In this document: positions 1 to 5,473 of the stretch, one piece after another
How the letters are laid out: the number at the start of each line of letters is the position of its first letter
How positions within the stretch are numbered: position 1 is the stretch's first letter
From: Nocardioidaceae bacterium
GTDB lineage: Bacteria; Actinomycetota; Actinomycetes; Propionibacteriales; Nocardioidaceae
NCBI GenBank assembly: GCA_013696065.1
Contig: JACCZJ010000107.1
Location: forward strand, 1 to 5,671
Direction: 5' to 3'
DNA length: 5,671 nucleotides
The notes under the pieces: model-generated
The model's input: the letters and a program-made list of their open reading frames with translations, nothing else
Databases searched by the model: none
Told to the model about the DNA's origin: nothing
Translations under genes and position numbers: made by a program

Positions 1-343
1 CCGTCGTACTGATGCGGACCTCGACGCCATCGACGACGCGCTCGAGGTGATGGCTCGAAGCATCGACTCGGGTGGCCAAGGCGTCGATGGTGATGAGCGC
101 TTTCATGCGGCGGTGACAGCAGCCGGACACTCACGGCTGCTGGCTCGCCTGATGTCGGAGATCAGCGATCTGGTCAGAGAGACCAGGATCCAGTCGCTGT
201 CGCAACCGGGCCGTCCCAAGGACTCACTCGCGGGACATCGCCGGATTGCCGAAGCCATCCGAGCCGGCGACGAGCACGGAGCAGCCGGTGCTATGCGTGA
301 CCACGTGGCCATGGTCAGTGACGTGGCCCTCCTGCGCGATTGA
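1..343 (+). CDS. GntR/FadR-family transcriptional regulator, C-terminal FCD domain (5' end cut off)
   Basis: Only the C-terminal ligand-binding part is present. The frame is open from the first full codon at base 2 to a TGA at 341-343, and the DNA-binding winged helix lies outside the window. The visible part matches the all-helical FCD domain of FadR-type GntR regulators: DERFHAAVTAAGHSRLL resembles the family's D..FH..V..A.GN..L motif, followed by AGHRRIAEAIRAGD and then MRDHV. The Asp/His of the first motif and the His of the other two are the residues that usually hold a metal ion or contact a carboxylate ligand in this domain. The gene points towards the 3' end of the pxp operon, 97 bases away, so it may regulate 5-oxoproline catabolism; that is inference from position only. 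The ligand is unknown. Confidence 0.85.
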   Translation, partial: RRTDADLDAIDDALEVMARSIDSGGQGVDGDERFHAAVTAAGHSRLLARLMSEISDLVRETRIQSLSQPGRPKDSLAGHRRIAEAIRAGDEHGAAGAMRDHVAMVSDVALLRD

Positions 344-440
344 CGTCTGTGCGTCCTGCCCTTCCATCGCTCGTGAATTTGCGAACAGGTACGGCGGGGC
401 CGGTCGGGCAAACGCCGATTCCGTCACCCCGTTACGCAGC

Positions 441-1292
441 TCAGCGCCGCCGGAAGCGCACGATCTCTCCCGGACGCAGCTGACCCAGGAGGTCGAGGTC
501 CTCGTCAAGCACCACCGCAATGACGGGGTACCCACCCGTGGTGCCACTATCGGGCCCGAGGACGATCGGATCTCCGCCGGCAGGCACCTGGATTGCGCCG
601 GGCAGCATGGGCTCGCTTGGCAGCTCGCCGTCTCGGGATCTCATTGCGGGGCCGTTGAGGCGCAGGCCGACCCGATCGCTGGCGGCGGACACCCGCCAGG
701 TGCTCGAAAACATCGCACCCACCGCATCCTGGTCGAACCAGTCATCTCGAGGGCCGAGCACCGCTCGTACTTCGGCCGCACCCGCCATCCGGGTCACCGG
801 CACCTGCTCGTACCAGGCCGGCCGGCAGGCGGCTACCGGACCGACCGGTAGCACGCCACCCGGTCGACACGGTGTGGGCCCGATGCCCCCGAGGGTGTCG
901 TACGACCGGCTGCCCAAAACCTCCGGTACGTCGAGGCCACCTCGGACCGCGACGTACACCCGCAGCCCCGTGATAGCAGTGCCAACATCGAGCCGCTAGC
1001 CTGCCTCCATCCGAATCGCGGTGTCCTGGCCACGTGGTGCCCCATCGATGCTGACCTCGCAGCGCGCACCGGTGACAGCTACGGCGGTGGCTTCGTCGGT
1101 CACGAGGGTGAGCCCACCCATCAGGCACTCCAGCCCAGCTCGATCCTCGGGGTTGCCGACGATACGGTTCGCCAGCCGGAGCGCGGCCCGGTCCGCGGCA
1201 CCCGACCTGGCCACGCCCCATGCCGTGAGGCGGTGCCGACCGAGGTCTTGCACCAAGGTAGCGGCACCGACGGACGCCAGTTCAAGGGTCAC
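441..1292 (-). pseudogene. pxpC: 5-oxoprolinase subunit C (biotin-dependent carboxyltransferase-like, KipA family), interrupted by an in-frame amber codon
   Basis: PxpC joins PxpA and PxpB to form the prokaryotic 5-oxoprolinase, which hydrolyses 5-oxoproline to glutamate using ATP. The reading frame begins with a GTG at 1292 that overlaps the pxpB stop (GTGA) and runs 283 codons to the TGA at 441-443. Family motifs are present on both sides of the break: TLVQDLGR (residues 12-19) and NRIVGNPEDRAGLE (42-55) before it, GLRVYVAVRGGLDVPEVLGSR (109-129), a DTLGG motif and TTGGYPVIAVV after it. Codon 99 is TAG (996-998), flanked by EAG and RLDVG, where the family has an ordinary residue such as Gln or Glu. 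No frameshift or other stop is seen. The 98-residue product would lack about two thirds of the protein. A sequencing error, or a restart at the GTG at 959, cannot be excluded. Family identity is secure; loss of function is inferred. Confidence 0.88.
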
Positions 1293-1936
1293 GACCAGCC
1301 CACCGCCCGGAGGCGCAACCTGCTCCCCGACTGGAGTGGAGACGGCGGCCAACGCTCGGGGTCGAACAGCACGGCGTCGGTGTTGCCCAGAAGTCGCCAC
1401 CCTCCTGGCGAGGCCATCGGGTAGATCCCCGTCTGGTCGAGCGCGATCCCGACCGCGCCTGCGGGCACGCGGGTCCGCGGCGTGGCGAGCCTAGGTATGC
1501 CGGTGAGGGCCGGCTCCATCCCAGACAGGTAGGGAAATCCACGCGAGAAGCCGAGCATCACGACGGTGTACTCCGGCCTGGTGTGCAACGCCACCACCTC
1601 TTCCACCGACTTCCCCATGAGCTGCGCGACGTCCTCGAGGTCGGGTCCGTCGTACCGCACGTCAATGATGACCGGTTGCGCCTGCGGCGGCGGTTCGAGG
1701 TCACCCAGCTCGGCCCTCTTCAGCCATTCCGCCACCCCGGTCGGATCCCCGTCGGTCCGCACGAGGAGGGTGCGCCATCCGGGCACGGTCTCGGTGGCAA
1801 CGCCGGCGGACTCGACGGCGGCGCGCAGCCGCAGGACGTCGGCCGGTCCGGCCAGCTCGACAAGGACAGCGCGAGTGCCGAACGGCCGGACCACCCGGTG
1901 CGCGGCGTCCCTTGGTACGGCGGTCGACCGCGTCAC
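1289..1936 (-). CDS. pxpB: 5-oxoprolinase subunit B (allophanate hydrolase subunit 1 / KipI family)
   Basis: A 215-residue protein of the usual PxpB length. PxpB acts in the cytoplasm with PxpC as the part of 5-oxoprolinase related to allophanate hydrolase, and the same fold occurs in the Bacillus kinase inhibitor KipI. Visible motifs: RPFGTRAVLVEL (17-28), VPGWRTLLVR (51-60), IIDVRYDGPDLEDVA (90-104), HTRPEYTVVMLGFSRGFPYLSG (from 118), PRTRVPAGAVGIALDQTGIYP (from 153) and the hallmark SPGGWRLLGNT (176-186). The usual Pro of GFxPGFxYL is Arg here. The start is a GTG that overlaps the pxpA stop as GTGA, which implies translational coupling, and the stop overlaps pxpC in the same way. The C-terminal 15 residues (LQSGSRLRLRAVGWS) are less typical than the rest. 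The frame is intact, but activity probably depends on PxpC, whose gene is interrupted. Confidence 0.94.
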   Translation of the reverse strand: MTRSTAVPRDAAHRVVRPFGTRAVLVELAGPADVLRLRAAVESAGVATETVPGWRTLLVRTDGDPTGVAEWLKRAELGDLEPPPQAQPVIIDVRYDGPDLEDVAQLMGKSVEEVVALHTRPEYTVVMLGFSRGFPYLSGMEPALTGIPRLATPRTRVPAGAVGIALDQTGIYPMASPGGWRLLGNTDAVLFDPERWPPSPLQSGSRLRLRAVGWS

Positions 1937-2667
1937 GCGAAGGCCCGGACGGTGATGCCGGCCGAGTCCAGCGCCGCACGCACCGCTACGGCGATGGCGG
2001 CAGCGCCGGCCGTATCACCATGCACGCAGAGGCTGTCGAACCGGCCGGCATCCACCAGCCGGGCCGCCTGCTCAGCGGCCTCGGCTGGATCGGTGAGCAG
2101 CGCACTGGGCTCGGTTCGTGGCACCAGACGGCCGTCCGGTCGGTAGGCCCTGTCAACAAAGCCCTCGCGGACGACCCGCAACCCCCGCCGGTGCGCAGCA
2201 TCGGCCAACGCCCCGTCTTCCATCGTCAAGATCGGGAGGGTTTCGTCGTAGAGCGCCACCGCCGATGCCACCGCGTCGGCCTGCGCAGCGTCAACCAAGG
2301 TCCGGTGGTACAGCGCCCCATGGGGCTTGAGATAGCGAACGGCGGAGCCGGCTACCCGGCACAACCCGTCCAGTGCCGACATCTGGTACAGCACGTCGGA
2401 CTCGAGATCCCTGGGCTCGACCTCCATGGCTCGGCGGCCGAAACCGACCAGGTCTGGGTAGGAGATCTGGGCACCCACCACCACACCGAGACGCGTCGCT
2501 TCGAGCACAGTGGTGCGCAGCGTCGTCGGATCTCCCGCGTGGAATCCACAGGCCACATTGGCGCTGGTAATGAGCGGCAGGAGGGCGGCGTCATCACCGA
2601 GGGTCCAGCGCCCGAACGACTCTCCCAAGTCAGCGTTGATGTCCATGCTGTGCACCGCGGCCACCAT
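1933..2667 (-). CDS. pxpA: 5-oxoprolinase subunit A (LamB/YcsF family)
   Basis: A 244-residue protein and the first gene of the pxpABC operon. PxpA is the LamB/YcsF-family subunit needed for ATP-dependent opening of 5-oxoproline, a product of spontaneous glutamine and glutamate cyclisation, to glutamate. Family motifs: MDINADLGESFG (8-19), SANVACGFHAGDP (35-47), GAQISYPDLVGFGRRAM (65-81), RYLKPHGALYH (111-121), EGFVDRAYRPDGRLVPR (168-184) and LCVHGDTAG (213-221). The ATG at 2667 was chosen because GAAGGAG lies five bases upstream. The frame also allows a GTG at 2694, which has no such site and would add nine residues, and an ATG seven codons further in at the MDINADLG motif. The stop overlaps the pxpB start by four bases. 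Assignment is secure. Confidence 0.95.
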   Translation of the reverse strand: MVAAVHSMDINADLGESFGRWTLGDDAALLPLITSANVACGFHAGDPTTLRTTVLEATRLGVVVGAQISYPDLVGFGRRAMEVEPRDLESDVLYQMSALDGLCRVAGSAVRYLKPHGALYHRTLVDAAQADAVASAVALYDETLPILTMEDGALADAAHRRGLRVVREGFVDRAYRPDGRLVPRTEPSALLTDPAEAAEQAARLVDAGRFDSLCVHGDTAGAAAIAVAVRAALDSAGITVRAFA

Positions 2668-2672
2668 GCGGA

Positions 2673-2678
2673 CTCCTT
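2673..2678 (-). promoter_or_regulatory. Ribosome binding site of pxpA
   Basis: AAGGAG on the minus strand ends five bases before the ATG at 2667. It decides the pxpA start over the upstream in-frame GTG at 2694. Confidence 0.7.
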
Positions 2679-2732
2679 CAGGCGAAGGCGACACCGGACT
2701 GGACCGGCGAGACGCACTGTCCCTGCGAGTCT

Positions 2733-2738
2733 AGTCAA
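2733..2738 (-). promoter_or_regulatory. Possible -35 box of the pxpABC promoter
   Basis: TTGACT on the minus strand, about 65 bases upstream of the pxpA ATG. The sequence 17-18 bases downstream (around GCGTCT) is a poor -10, so this is only a candidate. No clear GntR-type operator palindrome was found beside it. Confidence 0.22.
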
Positions 2739-3027
2739 GCGCCACCGGACGCATCCCTGCCTGAAATCGGAGGGGGTTCACCGTTTGATTTCGCTCAGAG
2801 CCGCGACAACATGGCAGCGGTTGTTGCACGTCGCCGACGGCCTGTGTACATGGATGACGATGCCGCGTGCGATGACGGCGGGCCAGCACTCGTCGAGGGT
2901 TGCGGCCATGGGAGGGCCCTTCGCTGAGATGTTCCTGCTCTTCTCGGGGTCAATTTTAGACGCAGTTCATTAACTGTTTGCTTTCATACCGCTACGCGGC
3001 GTGTCGTTGCCCGTGTGCACTCCGCGC

Positions 3028-4077
3028 CTACGGGCGTAGCAGCACCTTGATTGCTGTGCGCTCGTCCATGGCCTTGTAGGCGGCCGGGGCTTGCTCAAGT
3101 GGCATTACACTGTCGAAGACCTTGCCCGGCTCGATGCTGCCCTCCAACACGTCGCCCAGCAGCTCCTCGATGTAGCTGCGCGCGGGGGCGACACCACCTC
3201 CCACTGCAATGTTGTTGCCGAACAGCTTGCGGATAGGGATCTCCGACCCGACCGGGACCCCCACATAGCCGACGCGACCACCGGGGCGGGTGGAGTCGAT
3301 AGCCTGCCGCATCGACTCCGCGGTACCCACGCATTCCAGCACGCAGTCGGCTCCGATTCCGTCGAAGAGCTCCTTGATCGCGGCGACTCCCTCCTCGCCG
3401 CGCTCGGCGACGATGTCGGTGGCTCCGAAGTCAGATGCCACAGCCTGTCGGGAGGCGTGCCGCGACATCACCACCACGCGCTCAGCGCCAAGCCGGTGTG
3501 AGGCGAGCACCGCGGACAGGCCCACCGCACCGTCGCCGACCACCACGACGGTCTTGCCTTTGCCGACGCCCGCCGAGATGGCGGCGTGGTGCCCGGTGCA
3601 CATGACATCGGACAGCGTCAGAAGGCCGGCGATCAGGGAGTCGTCCGGCACCTCGGTGGTCGCCACGAGGGTGCCATCGGCCCACGGCACCCGGACGAAC
3701 TCCCCCTGCCCACCGTCGACCATGAACCCGTCGGCGTCCTCGCCGCCCCACGAGGCTCCCTGCAAGCACGAGGTCGTGATGCCGTTGACGCAGTTAGCGC
3801 AGGTGCCGTCGCTCACCGCGAACGGCGCGATGACGAACTGGCCCCGCCGCACGGTGCTCACCTCGTCGCCCACGTCCTCGACCAGCCCGACAAACTCGTG
3901 CCCAATCCGTCGAGGCTCGGTGGTCTCACCCACTGTGCCGCGGTAGGGGTGAAGGTCGGATCCGCATACGCACGAGGCGAGCACCCGCACGATCGCGTCG
4001 CTCGGCTTGTGGATGACGGGGTCGGGTACGTCAGCTACGCGTATGTCGCGGGGTCCGTGGATGAGAGTCGCTCGCAT
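3028..4077 (-). CDS. Zinc-dependent alcohol dehydrogenase-like oxidoreductase (MDR superfamily)
   Basis: A 349-residue medium-chain dehydrogenase/reductase, cytoplasmic, expected to oxidise an alcohol or reduce an aldehyde with NAD(P). The N-terminal GroES-like domain carries the catalytic zinc ligands: Cys38 in CGSDLHPY and His60-Glu61 in RIGHEFVG. The structural zinc lobe is at 89-104 (SDGTCANCVNGITTSC). It has three cysteines where many relatives have four, with Asp90 near the first position, a pattern I recall from this actinobacterial subgroup. The Rossmann domain shows VVVVGDGAVGLSAV (177-190), and Arg206 after the second strand may favour NADP, though this is uncertain. The ATG at 4077 was chosen because the family usually begins MRAT.IHGPRDIRV; an in-frame GTG at 4107 would add ten unrelated residues. 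Neither has a good ribosome binding site. It follows the rhodanese gene by 66 bases. The substrate cannot be told. Confidence 0.9.
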   Translation of the reverse strand: MRATLIHGPRDIRVADVPDPVIHKPSDAIVRVLASCVCGSDLHPYRGTVGETTEPRRIGHEFVGLVEDVGDEVSTVRRGQFVIAPFAVSDGTCANCVNGITTSCLQGASWGGEDADGFMVDGGQGEFVRVPWADGTLVATTEVPDDSLIAGLLTLSDVMCTGHHAAISAGVGKGKTVVVVGDGAVGLSAVLASHRLGAERVVVMSRHASRQAVASDFGATDIVAERGEEGVAAIKELFDGIGADCVLECVGTAESMRQAIDSTRPGGRVGYVGVPVGSEIPIRKLFGNNIAVGGGVAPARSYIEELLGDVLEGSIEPGKVFDSVMPLEQAPAAYKAMDERTAIKVLLRP

Positions 4078-4109
4078 TCCCGAAGTATCCAGTACCTTGC
4101 CAGCCACAC

Positions 4110-4125
4110 CTGACCAGCGGGTCAG
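4110..4125. promoter_or_regulatory. Hyphenated palindrome between the rhodanese and MDR genes
   Basis: CTGACC-agcg-GGTCAG: 6-base perfect arms with a 4-base centre, 33-48 bases upstream of the MDR start and 19 bases after the rhodanese stop. It could be a regulator binding site or a small RNA hairpin. No T-run follows on the minus strand, so it is not a classical terminator. Confidence 0.35.
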
Positions 4126-4143
4126 TCTCGGACGTTGCGCTGG

Positions 4144-4590
4144 TTACCGCCGGACGTCGGCGGGTCCCTCTGTCAAGGGCAGCCCCGCCCGCTGCCATGC
4201 CTCAGTGCCTCCGATCATGTCGGTCGCGCGCCACAAGCCCAGCTGGCGCAGGCTCGCAGCAGCCATGCCGGAGCTGTACCCCTCCCGACAGACCACCACG
4301 ACGGCCACGTCGTAGTCGGTGGCCTCAGGGATCCGCGCTTCGCTGACCGGGTCTAGCCGCCACTCGAGCACGGTACGGTCGATCACCAGGGCGCCCGGGA
4401 GCTCGCCCTCTTCCGCCCTCTGAGTTTCCGTTCGGGTGTCGATCACGAGCGCCCCTAGCCTGCCGGCGGCCAAGGTTTCCTGCGCCGTCAAGCGGGGGAC
4501 GTCGGCACGGCACTTCGCCAACACGCCGTCGATGCCTGCAGCCAACTCGTCCACGGAGCCATCCTCCGCCATCACACCCGTTCCCGCCAT
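4144..4590 (-). CDS. Single-domain rhodanese-like protein (sulfurtransferase family)
   Basis: About 148 residues with one rhodanese domain. Rhodaneses carry a persulfide sulfur on an active-site cysteine and pass it to acceptors. ALVIDTRTETQRAEEGELPGALVIDR (from 47) is the substrate-side strand and loop with the conserved D-T/I-R. VVVVCREGYSSGMAA (97-111) contains the catalytic Cys101 and its six-residue loop CREGYS. IGGTEAWQRAGLPL (126-139) is the typical C-terminal signature. There is no signal peptide, so it is cytoplasmic. The ATG at 4590 follows AGAGG by nine bases. The in-frame ATGs at 4599 and 4611 are possible, and a TTG at 4698 is unlikely because it would overlap the gene before. 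The stand-alone XdhC-type gene and a 56-codon gene lie just upstream in the same direction, which hints at a shared sulfur- or cofactor-related role; this is inference. Confidence 0.9.
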   Translation of the reverse strand: MAGTGVMAEDGSVDELAAGIDGVLAKCRADVPRLTAQETLAAGRLGALVIDTRTETQRAEEGELPGALVIDRTVLEWRLDPVSEARIPEATDYDVAVVVVCREGYSSGMAAASLRQLGLWRATDMIGGTEAWQRAGLPLTEGPADVRR

Positions 4591-4678
4591 GTCTGGCATC
4601 CTCTTTCCCATCTGGACCTGGCCATCCGAGCTGGGGATCTCTTTCGAGGGGCTGCTGCGCGCGGTCCGGCACACCTGC

Positions 4679-4849
4679 TCACCACGGCGCCTCAGCAAGC
4701 CCGCTCAGCGAAAACCGCTTCGCCGCCCAAGACGACTCGGCGTCTTCGGCCCGGTAGGCAAGCGTTCCGGTGGCTTCGACAGTTGCTTCGATTTGTACGT
4801 CGGCGAGCCTCTCGACGACACCCGCCTTGACGTCGTCGCGGGTGTGCAC
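4679..4849 (-). CDS. Uncharacterised 56-residue protein between xdhC-like and rhodanese genes
   Basis: A short GTG-started frame of 56 codons with AGGAGGG just upstream (4858-4852), the strongest ribosome binding site in this part of the window after that of the xdhC-like gene. The protein is acidic (10 Asp/Glu against 6 Lys/Arg), has no cysteine, signal peptide or membrane segment, and has two tryptophans (41 and 56). Residues 11-33 (VVERLADVQIEAT..., then TLAYR) alternate polar and apolar residues as in strands, followed by SSWAAKRFSLSGLAEAPW at 39-56. I do not recognise the family. Being 36 bases after the xdhC-like stop and 88 bases before the rhodanese start, in the same direction, it is probably co-transcribed with both. 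Its frame is the same as that of the xdhC-like gene, separated by that gene's TGA, so a broken or read-through C-terminal extension is an alternative, but the ribosome binding site favours a separate gene. Confidence 0.62.
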   Translation of the reverse strand: MHTRDDVKAGVVERLADVQIEATVEATGTLAYRAEDAESSWAAKRFSLSGLAEAPW

Positions 4850-4851
4850 GT

Positions 4852-4858
4852 CCCTCCT
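4852..4858 (-). promoter_or_regulatory. Ribosome binding site of the 56-residue gene
   Basis: AGGAGGG on the minus strand, two bases before the GTG at 4849. The match to the anti-Shine-Dalgarno sequence is full, though the spacing is on the short side. It is the main evidence that the short frame is translated on its own. Confidence 0.6.
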
Positions 4859-4885
4859 GGAAACTGCGTACTTCCGGGGGGTTCC

Positions 4886-5383
4886 TCACCCCGCCGGGCA
4901 GTCCGCAGCACCTGGTGACAGGTCGGGGTGGATGGGTCCGGGTCGATCCTTCAGCGATCCGCCGGTCACACCCCGGCGCCATCCGACTATCTCCGCCGCG
5001 ATCGCGAGCGCTATCTCCGCAGGCGTGTTCGCACCGATGTCGAGCCCCGCCGGTCCGTGCACCGAGTCCAGGAGCGCAGCGGCAACCCCATGGTCGAGCA
5101 TCCAGCGGCGACGTCTTTCCTGAGTCTTCCGTGAGCCCATCCCTGCGATGTACGGCGTGCCGCGCGCGAGCGCTGCTGCGATCACAGGTCCGTCGACGTC
5201 GTCGTGATGGCTGAGCACGACAACTGCATCCGACCTCGCCAGCTCCCGCTCGGCGTCTTGGAGCGTGGTAGCGGCACACGGCGTCCAGCCGAGGATCGTG
5301 GCGATCGACTCCAATGCGGTGGCGACGTCCCCGTCTCCGACCACCAGAAGCTTCAGCGCATTAACTCGAGATTCCTCTGTCAC
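4886..5383 (-). CDS. Stand-alone XdhC C-terminal (Rossmann) domain protein, XdhC/CoxI family
   Basis: A 165-residue protein consisting only of the Rossmann domain found at the C-terminus of XdhC/CoxI proteins. Full-length XdhC binds molybdenum cofactor and helps its sulfuration and insertion into xanthine dehydrogenase-type enzymes; CoxI relatives serve CO dehydrogenase. Motifs: KLLVVGDGDVATALESIATILGW (from 11), AVVVLSHHDDVDGPVIAAAL (from 53), IAGMGSRKTQERRR (79-92), VHGPAGLDIGANTPAEIALAIAAEIV (from 108) and PIHPD near the end. The nucleotide-binding loop reads GDGDVA where relatives often have GAGHVA. The N-terminal XdhC domain, with its usual conserved cysteine, is absent and not encoded upstream, where a divergent regulator starts. 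The GTG at 5383 has an excellent ribosome binding site five bases upstream. No molybdenum hydroxylase subunits are in the window, so the client enzyme is unknown. Confidence 0.87.
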   Translation of the reverse strand: MTEESRVNALKLLVVGDGDVATALESIATILGWTPCAATTLQDAERELARSDAVVVLSHHDDVDGPVIAAALARGTPYIAGMGSRKTQERRRRWMLDHGVAAALLDSVHGPAGLDIGANTPAEIALAIAAEIVGWRRGVTGGSLKDRPGPIHPDLSPGAADCPAG

Positions 5384-5388
5384 GGTCG

Positions 5389-5400
5389 CTCCTCCCTCCT
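5389..5400 (-). promoter_or_regulatory. Ribosome binding site of the xdhC-like gene
   Basis: AGGAGGGAGGAG on the minus strand, with two overlapping Shine-Dalgarno cores, ends five bases before the GTG at 5383 and fixes that start. Confidence 0.75.
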
Positions 5401-5437
5401 CGATTCTGTCAGCTCAAGATGAAGACCGAGGCACGGC

Positions 5438-5467
5438 TTGACATGTGACTAAATAGTCACCTATCTT
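5438..5467 (+). promoter_or_regulatory. Promoter of the arsR-type gene, probably leaderless
   Basis: TTGACA (5438-5443) and TATCTT (5462-5467) are separated by 18 bases and match sigma-70-type boxes well. The GTG start codon at 5474 lies only six bases after the -10, so transcription would begin at or very near the start codon. No Shine-Dalgarno sequence is present. Leaderless transcripts are common in Actinomycetota. Confidence 0.65.
5445..5460. promoter_or_regulatory. Palindromic operator candidate inside the arsR promoter
   Basis: GTGACTA-aa-TAGTCAC: 7-base perfect arms around two bases, lying wholly in the spacer between the -35 and -10 boxes. ArsR-family repressors bind such dyads as dimers and commonly repress their own gene, so autorepression is the natural reading. 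The site is about 60 bases from the divergent xdhC-like start and could influence it too. Confidence 0.6.
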
Positions 5468-5473
5468 GACTAC

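Larger units (their letters stand above)
2668..3027. other. Intergenic stretch upstream of pxpA, no convincing gene; possible promoter and IS-like scar
   Basis: This gap lies between pxpA and the end of the MDR dehydrogenase gene. Near pxpA, TTGACT on the minus strand (2738-2733) could be a -35 box, but no good -10 is seen at the right distance. At 2946-2961 the plus strand reads GGGGTCAATTTTAGAC, which resembles the non-coding ends next to IS21-type elements; no inverted terminal repeat pair or transposase remnant is visible. A minus-strand frame of 43 codons (2909-2778, MAATLDECWPAVI...), with GAAGGG upstream of its ATG, is open, but I recognise no family and would not call it. A short inverted repeat CAGTT-catt-AACTG sits at 2963-2976. 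The stretch around 2945-2990 is more AT-rich than the genes beside it. Confidence 0.5.

Noticed and set aside
996..998. Pyrrolysine at the pxpC TAG
   Set aside because: PxpC is not a known pyrrolysine protein, and nothing else in the window suggests amber decoding. A nonsense change or sequence error is simpler.
246..999. Plus-strand open frames opposite the 3' half of pxpC
   Set aside because: They are rich in Arg, Pro and Ser and without motifs, typical shadows of a high-GC gene on the other strand.
2762..2792. Inverted repeat GAAATC...GATTTC upstream of pxpA as a GntR operator
   Set aside because: Arms are six bases with a long spacer, unlike the compact dyads bound by FadR-type regulators.
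2853..2877. Two copies of GATGACG 18 bases apart
   Set aside because: They are only seven bases long, with no further copies and no link to a gene start; likely chance.
1912..2973. Plus-strand open frame of 353 codons across pxpA and the gap upstream
   Set aside because: It is antisense to pxpA, whose protein matches its family from end to end. The plus-strand translation shows no family motifs, and long antisense frames are expected at this GC content.
2990..3039. Short inverted repeats (CCGCtacGCGG and CTACgggcGTAG) near the end of the MDR gene as a terminator
   Set aside because: Stems are only four bases and no T-run follows on the minus strand.
4886..4888. Selenocysteine reading of the xdhC-like TGA
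   Set aside because: The TGA lies after the normal end of the domain, no SECIS-like hairpin is apparent, and the downstream frame has its own ribosome binding site.
4692..5279. Minus-strand frame of 195 codons overlapping the xdhC-like gene
   Set aside because: It is an arginine-rich shadow in another frame. The frame at 5383-4886 carries the XdhC motifs and the ribosome binding site.
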